Assembly: GCA_963666505.2 (NCBI GenBank)
Contig: CAXXXL010000003.1
Location: 620,001-684,000, forward strand
DNA: 64,000 nucleotides
Source: JABGQS01 sp963666505
GTDB lineage: Bacteria; Bacillota; Clostridia; Christensenellales; SZUA-584
Direction: 5' to 3'
In this document: in pieces, positions 59,215-64,000 of the stretch
Layout of the letters: every line of letters begins with the position of its first letter
How positions within the stretch are numbered: the first letter of the stretch is position 1
Program-made: the position numbers and the translations under genes
Notes under the pieces: generated by a model
What the model saw: the letters and a program-made list of their open reading frames with translations, nothing else
Told to the model about the DNA's origin: nothing
Databases searched by the model: none

Positions 59215-59733
59215 TTATCTTTTCCCTACAACACTCTCGTAGTCATACAGCTCGTCCATTGGTTCAAGCTCGTTTACCATGAACGCTCGTATGTATGCTT
59301 TGTCACGTGTGATGGAGTGTATGTAGTAGTCGTTCTTAAGATAGAAAGATACAGAACTACGTTTTTTACTTGCGGTGTGCAGAGTTACTGCACGAACGCC
59401 TAGTGCTCTGCATTCCTGGTGGGCTTTTTCGAGCAGCAGACCGCCTATGCCTATCGCCTGAATATCCGGGTCGATGGCAAGACGGGAAAGATAAGCTATA
59501 TTGTCGTCCAAGACTTCGAAGCGCACTGCGCCTGCAAGCTCTCCGTCGAGCAGGCAAAGGTATACATACTTTTGCCTGATATCGCTGATGATATCATCAA
59601 GCGTTTCATTAAGCGCATCTACATGCCCTTCTTTACGTATCTCCTGAGCGTATGCAACAAAAGCTTTATGCGTTACATTCTGTATATGCTGGGCGTCTTC
59701 AACGGACGCTTTTTTAAAAAATATACTTTCCAT
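59215..59733 (-). CDS. GNAT family N-acetyltransferase
   Basis: A 172-residue acetyltransferase. The acetyl-CoA site is LAIDPDIQAIGIGGLLLEKAHQ (QxxGxG motif); AVTLHTASKKRSSVSFYLKNDY is the following motif B. It acetylates an amine on an unknown substrate. It is the third gene of the carB-argF operon, separated by three bases from argF, so a role in arginine or polyamine metabolism is possible but not shown. Confidence 0.85.
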   Translation of the reverse strand: MESIFFKKASVEDAQHIQNVTHKAFVAYAQEIRKEGHVDALNETLDDIISDIRQKYVYLCLLDGELAGAVRFEVLDDNIAYLSRLAIDPDIQAIGIGGLLLEKAHQECRALGVRAVTLHTASKKRSSVSFYLKNDYYIHSITRDKAYIRAFMVNELEPMDELYDYESVVGKR

Positions 59734-59736
59734 TTT

Positions 59737-60693
59737 TCAGTTTTTCATCAGCATAGCCATGACTGCTTTCTGGGCATGCAGACGGTTTTCTGCCTCGTCA
59801 AAGACTGCGCTCTGGCTGCCATCTATGACTTCTGCAGTCACTTCTTCGCCACGATGCGCCGGCAGGCAGTGAAGGAAAATAGCTTTCTTATCTGCTTTTG
59901 ACATCAGTGCGCTGTTAACCTGGAATTCTGAGAAGTGGGAATACTTTTGGTCAGCTTGTGATTCCTGGCCCATGCTTGCCCATACGTCTGTGTAGATGGC
60001 TGTCGCTCCCTCTGCAGCGGTGCGTGGATTGTGAGTTATAATAACTTCTGCACCGGTCTCTGAGGCTGCCTGCTTTGCCTGCGCAAGTATAGCTGCATCC
60101 GGTTCATATCCGTCAGGACAGGCCACGGTGATATCGAGCCCGACTTTTGCACAGCCGACAAGCAGCGAGTTTGCTACGTTGTTACCGTCACCGATAAACG
60201 CCATTTTTCCTTTGAAGCTTTCAAAATTCTCATAGTACGTCATAAGGTCGGCTAAAACCTGGCACGGGTGAAGAAAGTCTGTAAGCCCGTTGATTACAGG
60301 GATGCTGCCGTATTTGGCAAGACCGTCAACGTCACTCTGAGCAAACGTCCTTATCATAATACCATCTACCATACGGGATAGAACTTTGGCGGTGTCGGAT
60401 ATCGGCTCTCCACGCCCAAGCTGTATGTCGTTTGCCGATAGGAACTGTGCGGTTCCGCCGAGCTGGTATATACCGGCTTCGAACGACACTCGTGTCCTTG
60501 TCGAGCTTTTAGTGAATATCATCGCAAGGATCTTGTCACGCAGCAGTTTGTGGTCCTGCTTGTTTTTCTGATATTGTTTAAGCTTCAGCGCCATAGCGAG
60601 AAGCTGATATATTTCATCAGGCGTATAGTCTGACAGCCTAAGCATATGCTTCTGCGCAAATTCTTTCTTCGGTTTATAATCGTATAAATTCAT
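59737..60693 (-). CDS. argF: Ornithine carbamoyltransferase
   Basis: A 318-residue transferase that joins carbamoyl phosphate to ornithine to give citrulline. Seen: the carbamoyl-phosphate motif SSTRTRVSFE, the HPCQVLADLMT block that closes the active site, and HCLPAHRGEEVT with the catalytic cysteine; DVWASMGQE fits the ornithine rather than the aspartate enzyme. It follows carB by 64 bases on the same strand, matching supply of carbamoyl phosphate for arginine synthesis. Confidence 0.95.
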   Translation of the reverse strand: MNLYDYKPKKEFAQKHMLRLSDYTPDEIYQLLAMALKLKQYQKNKQDHKLLRDKILAMIFTKSSTRTRVSFEAGIYQLGGTAQFLSANDIQLGRGEPISDTAKVLSRMVDGIMIRTFAQSDVDGLAKYGSIPVINGLTDFLHPCQVLADLMTYYENFESFKGKMAFIGDGNNVANSLLVGCAKVGLDITVACPDGYEPDAAILAQAKQAASETGAEVIITHNPRTAAEGATAIYTDVWASMGQESQADQKYSHFSEFQVNSALMSKADKKAIFLHCLPAHRGEEVTAEVIDGSQSAVFDEAENRLHAQKAVMAMLMKN

Positions 60694-60757
60694 AGTAGTT
60701 TCCTTTCATTAAGAGAGACAGCAACGAGAATTTTAAACTGGTTGCTGCAGTGCTGCC

Positions 60758-63700
60758 TTAATACTTAAGGTATTCACCAAGCGGAATATGATGCTGTTCG
60801 ATGTCGCTTTCGTCAATAACGCTGAGCAGTGCATGCAGCGTATCTAGCGAGGTTATGCACGGCACATCCCATTCCATAGTGGTTCTTCGAAGTATGAACC
60901 CCAGTCTATCTTTAAGCTTGCCTCTCGTAGGGGTGTTGACGACCATAGAGACCCTGTGGTTTTTGATCGCAACAACTACGTCCTCCTTCTTAATCAGCAT
61001 ACACCTTAGTCCATGCTGCCTATAGTATGCGCATGTACCGTCGGTGCCTGCGATATCGAAACCCATATCTATCATCATCTGTGCGCTGCTAAGCGACTCT
61101 TCGATGTCCCTTGGTGTAATTGAGAAGAGTACGGGCTTTTCTTTATCCGGCATCCTTATACCGGAAGCCACGAACGCTTTTCTAAGCGCTGCAAGATATG
61201 TCGTATCCGTCCCCATAACCTCGCCGGTGGATTTCATCTCCGGTCCGAGGAAAATGTCAACCGTAGTCAGCTTGGAAAACGAGAACACAGGAGCTTTTAC
61301 TGTAATAAGGTTGCTTTCCTTCTGCAGGCCGGATTTATATCCCGCATCCGCAAGCGATTCTCCCATCATTATTCTCGTAGCGGCAGTTACTATAGGTATA
61401 CCGGTAACCTTTGAGAGTATCGGCACCGTACGGCTGGCACGGGGGTTAACCTCCAACACATACACATCGTCATTATTGTCTATTATGAATTGTATGTTGA
61501 AAAGGCCTTTGATGCCGAGCTCTTTTCCTATCCTGATAGTATAATTAACTATTGTTTCTTTAGTCTCCTGGCTAAGTGTCTGGGTAGGGTATACCGCAAA
61601 ACTGTCGCCGGAGTGTACACCCGCACGCTCTATATGCTCCATAACGCCGACAACAAGGCACTCCTCACCGTCACATATACTGTCCGTTTCAACTTCTTTT
61701 CCAGTAAGGTATTTGTCTATAAGCACAGGGTGTTCAGATGAGATATCGACAGCATATGTCATGTATTCCTTAAGCTCTTCGTCGTTGTATACTATCTCCA
61801 TTGCACGGCCGCCCAGCACGTATGACGGGCGAACTAGTACAGGATATCCTATATCATCTGCGATTTTAAGAGCGTTTTCTAAAGAAAATGCCGTTGCACC
61901 CTTGGGCAGCGGTATGCCTAAACGTTCGAGCACCTGCAGGAACTCCTCCCTGTCTTCGGCTTTATTTATACCGTCTACTGTAGTGCCGAGTATGTTGACA
62001 CCTGCAAGCTCAAGCTCTGCGGCAAGGTTTATAGCCGTCTGTCCGCCGAACTGAACAATAACGCCCATGGGGCGCTCACGTTCGATAACATCGAGCACGC
62101 ACTCCCTGTCGAGCGGCTCAAAATACAGCTTGTCGGACGTATCAAAGTCTGTTGAGACTGTTTCAGGGTTGGAGTTTATGATTATAGATTCATATCCAAG
62201 CTCACGCAGAGCTATGACGCTGTGCACGCTGCAATAGTCAAATTCTATTCCCTGTCCTATACGGATGGGTCCTGAACCCAGAACAAGCACCTTCTGCCTG
62301 CCGCTGTCCCTTGCCTCGTCGAAGTCGTCATAGCAAGAGTAGTAATACGGCGTTTTAGCCTCAAACTCGCCTGCACATGTGTCTACCATCTTATACGACG
62401 GCTTTAGATTCATGGCATAACGAATAGTTTTTATGACCCGCGCGGATGTGCCCACGAGATTCGCTATATACCCGTCGCCAAAACCGTATTTCTTGCACTT
62501 TATAAGAAGCTCTGGCGGAAGAGTCTCGAAGTTATATTTCTTAAGCTGTGATGAAAGCTCCACTATGTTCTTAAGTTTTCCGAGGAAGAACTTATCTATC
62601 TTAGTTATTTTCCATATTTCGTCTATGCTGTAGCCGCGTTCAAGCGCTTCAGACACAACGAATATACGCTCGTCGTCCGGGTTTTTGAGTGAGAACTCTA
62701 TTTCAGTGTCGGACCACTCGGATATTGACTTCATACCCAGTTGATAGTCCAGTTTAACATCAACGCTGTCGATGGCTTTGAGCAGAGATTCTTCAAAAGT
62801 CCTGCCGATTGCCATGACTTCGCCCGTTGCTTTCATCTGGGTGCCAAGCGTCCTTGTGGCTGTTACGAACTTGTCGAAAGGCCAGCGGGGAACTTTGGTG
62901 ACGACGTAGTCGAGCGTAGGTTCAAAACAGGCGCAAGTTTCACCGGTTATCGGATTTGTTATCTCGTCAAGACCGTAACCGACTGCTATTTTGGCGGCTG
63001 CACGGGCTATTGGGTATCCTGTTGCTTTGCTTGCCAGCGCTGAAGAACGGCTGACACGAGGGTTGACTTCTATTACTATATAATCGAAGCTGTCCGGGTC
63101 TAGCGCATACTGCACATTGCAGCCGCCTTCTATCCCGAGCGCACGGATTATCCTTATTGCTGATGAGCGAAGCATCTGATACTCTTTGTCGGCAAGAGTC
63201 TGAGACGGTGCAACGACTATGCTGTCACCTGTGTGTATGCCGACGGGGTCTATATTTTCCATGTTACAAACGACTATGCAGTTGTCGAAAGAATCCCGCA
63301 TAACTTCATATTCTATCTCTTTATATCCAGCTACGCTTTGTTCCAGAAGCACCTGGTGTATCATAGAGAAGCTAAGCCCTGTGCCCGTTATCTCGCGCAG
63401 CTGCTCTAAGTTATAAGCAATGCCGCCGCCTGTTCCGCCGAGTGTGAATGCAGGGCGGACGATTATCGGAAATCCTGTGGATTTTGAGAACTCTTCAGCT
63501 TCATTTATGCTGGAGCATATTACGCTGCTGGCGATAGCTTCGCCTATCTCGTTCATAGTTTCTTTGAAAAGCTCCCTGTCTTCGGCGAGCTCTATTGACC
63601 TAAGAGAAGTACCGAGAAGCTCTATATCAAGCTCTTCAAGTATGCCTGATTTATCAAGCTCCATCGCCATATTTAGACCGGTCTGCCCGCCTAAAGTGGC

Positions 63701-63961
63701 GATGATACCGTCAGGCATTTCTGTGCGTAGTATATCGCTGACTACCTCGAGCGTGATCGGCTCTATGTATACTGTGTCGGCAGTTTCCTCGTCTGTCATT
63801 ATAGTAGCGGGATTGGAGTTGATAAGCACTACCTCATAGCCCTCTTCCTGCAGAGCACGGCAGGCCTGAGTGCCCGAATAGTCGAATTCCGCTGCCTGGC
63901 CGATAACTATCGGTCCGGAGCCGATAACCAGTATTTTCTTTAAATCAGTTCTTTTTGGCAT
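60758..63961 (-). CDS. carB: Carbamoyl-phosphate synthase large subunit
   Basis: A 1067-residue enzyme that makes carbamoyl phosphate from bicarbonate, ATP and the ammonia delivered by CarA. Two homologous halves are seen. The first opens KKILVIGSGPIVIGQAAEFDYSG and has RPAFTLGGTGGG. The second begins LVLGSGPIRIGQGIEFDYCS and has RPSYVLGGRAMEIVY. The last ~140 residues form the allosteric MGS-like domain. The gene is complete; GGGAG lies before its ATG. Upstream (toward 64000) carA is expected. With argF directly downstream, it serves arginine synthesis, and perhaps pyrimidines. Confidence 0.96.
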   Translation of the reverse strand: MPKRTDLKKILVIGSGPIVIGQAAEFDYSGTQACRALQEEGYEVVLINSNPATIMTDEETADTVYIEPITLEVVSDILRTEMPDGIIATLGGQTGLNMAMELDKSGILEELDIELLGTSLRSIELAEDRELFKETMNEIGEAIASSVICSSINEAEEFSKSTGFPIIVRPAFTLGGTGGGIAYNLEQLREITGTGLSFSMIHQVLLEQSVAGYKEIEYEVMRDSFDNCIVVCNMENIDPVGIHTGDSIVVAPSQTLADKEYQMLRSSAIRIIRALGIEGGCNVQYALDPDSFDYIVIEVNPRVSRSSALASKATGYPIARAAAKIAVGYGLDEITNPITGETCACFEPTLDYVVTKVPRWPFDKFVTATRTLGTQMKATGEVMAIGRTFEESLLKAIDSVDVKLDYQLGMKSISEWSDTEIEFSLKNPDDERIFVVSEALERGYSIDEIWKITKIDKFFLGKLKNIVELSSQLKKYNFETLPPELLIKCKKYGFGDGYIANLVGTSARVIKTIRYAMNLKPSYKMVDTCAGEFEAKTPYYYSCYDDFDEARDSGRQKVLVLGSGPIRIGQGIEFDYCSVHSVIALRELGYESIIINSNPETVSTDFDTSDKLYFEPLDRECVLDVIERERPMGVIVQFGGQTAINLAAELELAGVNILGTTVDGINKAEDREEFLQVLERLGIPLPKGATAFSLENALKIADDIGYPVLVRPSYVLGGRAMEIVYNDEELKEYMTYAVDISSEHPVLIDKYLTGKEVETDSICDGEECLVVGVMEHIERAGVHSGDSFAVYPTQTLSQETKETIVNYTIRIGKELGIKGLFNIQFIIDNNDDVYVLEVNPRASRTVPILSKVTGIPIVTAATRIMMGESLADAGYKSGLQKESNLITVKAPVFSFSKLTTVDIFLGPEMKSTGEVMGTDTTYLAALRKAFVASGIRMPDKEKPVLFSITPRDIEESLSSAQMMIDMGFDIAGTDGTCAYYRQHGLRCMLIKKEDVVVAIKNHRVSMVVNTPTRGKLKDRLGFILRRTTMEWDVPCITSLDTLHALLSVIDESDIEQHHIPLGEYLKY

Positions 63962-64000
63962 AGTTTCTCCCTAGTCTATTTTAATACCTTGTAAAGAGCC
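63962..64000 (-). other. Upstream flank of carB, unresolved
   Basis: Only 39 bases precede carB on its strand. They hold its ribosome site (GGGAG) and perhaps the very end of a carA gene. Too short to call; more than one frame ends in a stop here. Confidence 0.3.

Noticed and set aside
1..64000. CRISPR array, prophage, tRNA or rRNA genes
   Set aside because: No regularly spaced short repeats, phage structural genes or cloverleaf/rRNA signatures were seen on reading the gaps between genes.

Overview
The window reads as the chromosome of a strictly anaerobic, low-to-mid GC Clostridia-type Firmicute. The gene content points that way: a clostridial-order Rnf complex (rnfCDGEAB), a single-chain pyruvate:ferredoxin oxidoreductase, an anaerobic class III ribonucleotide reductase with its activase, HemZ, an AbrB/SpoVT-like regulator, a TatD-linked radical SAM protein, and DUF177-rpmF followed by plsX-acpP-rnc. 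Promoters with near-consensus -35/-10 boxes and strong AGGAGG ribosome sites are frequent. A member of the Peptostreptococcales/Anaerovoracaceae (old Family XIII) is a reasonable guess but cannot be proved from this window.

Layout. 0-6.6 kb: tail of dtd, an MBL-fold hydrolase, hemZ, then the DUF177-rpmF and plsX-acpP-rnc-glyA housekeeping block. 6.6-13.1 kb: an AT-rich membrane protein, an orphan hydantoinase/oxoprolinase subunit with a membrane-anchored partner, and an Lrp regulator-aminotransferase-DUF362 ferredoxin operon (AlaR/AlaT-like). 13.2-17.5 kb: Hsp20, a decayed uroporphyrinogen-decarboxylase-family gene, pyruvate kinase and RadA. 17.5-25 kb: an exported leucine-rich repeat protein with a cytoplasmic zinc ribbon, a MATE transporter, and a MacA/MacB-type efflux operon. 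25-31.5 kb: a broken AraC gene, trmN6-like, rsmI, an abrB-like regulator, a DUF3267 protein, metG, tatD and its linked radical SAM gene. 32-36.1 kb: an IS200/IS605 element just upstream of nrdD-nrdG, whose promoter carries two NrdR boxes, then a small lipoprotein. 36.2-42.1 kb: rbsK, a rRNA-type methyltransferase, rluA with a duplicated tail, a DUF3795 protein, and pnp and rpsO on the minus strand. 42.2-48.8 kb: a TSUP exporter, the Rnf operon and maf. 48.8-53.7 kb: a methyltransferase, a GrpB protein, and a minus-strand regulator cluster (padR with a frameshifted FtsW-like gene; araC with a GyrI-like gene). 54-57.6 kb: PFOR. 57.8-64 kb: a zinc-ribbon/RbsC-type permease fusion, then the minus-strand carB-argF-GNAT operon.

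How it fits together. Pyruvate kinase makes pyruvate, PFOR oxidises it and reduces ferredoxin, and Rnf couples ferredoxin:NAD+ electron flow to an ion gradient, so core energy metabolism is well represented. NrdD/NrdG supply dNTPs without oxygen. The most striking non-gene signals are a pair of NrdR boxes 31 bp apart at the nrdD promoter and an H-type pseudoknot in the rpsO leader whose last strand ends near the Shine-Dalgarno. Others are palindromic operators at padR and abrB and a possibly leaderless trmN6-like gene. Three decayed genes (URO-D family, AraC, FtsW-like) and a remnant of a second rluA gene show ongoing gene loss. No CRISPR array, prophage, tRNA or rRNA gene was seen.
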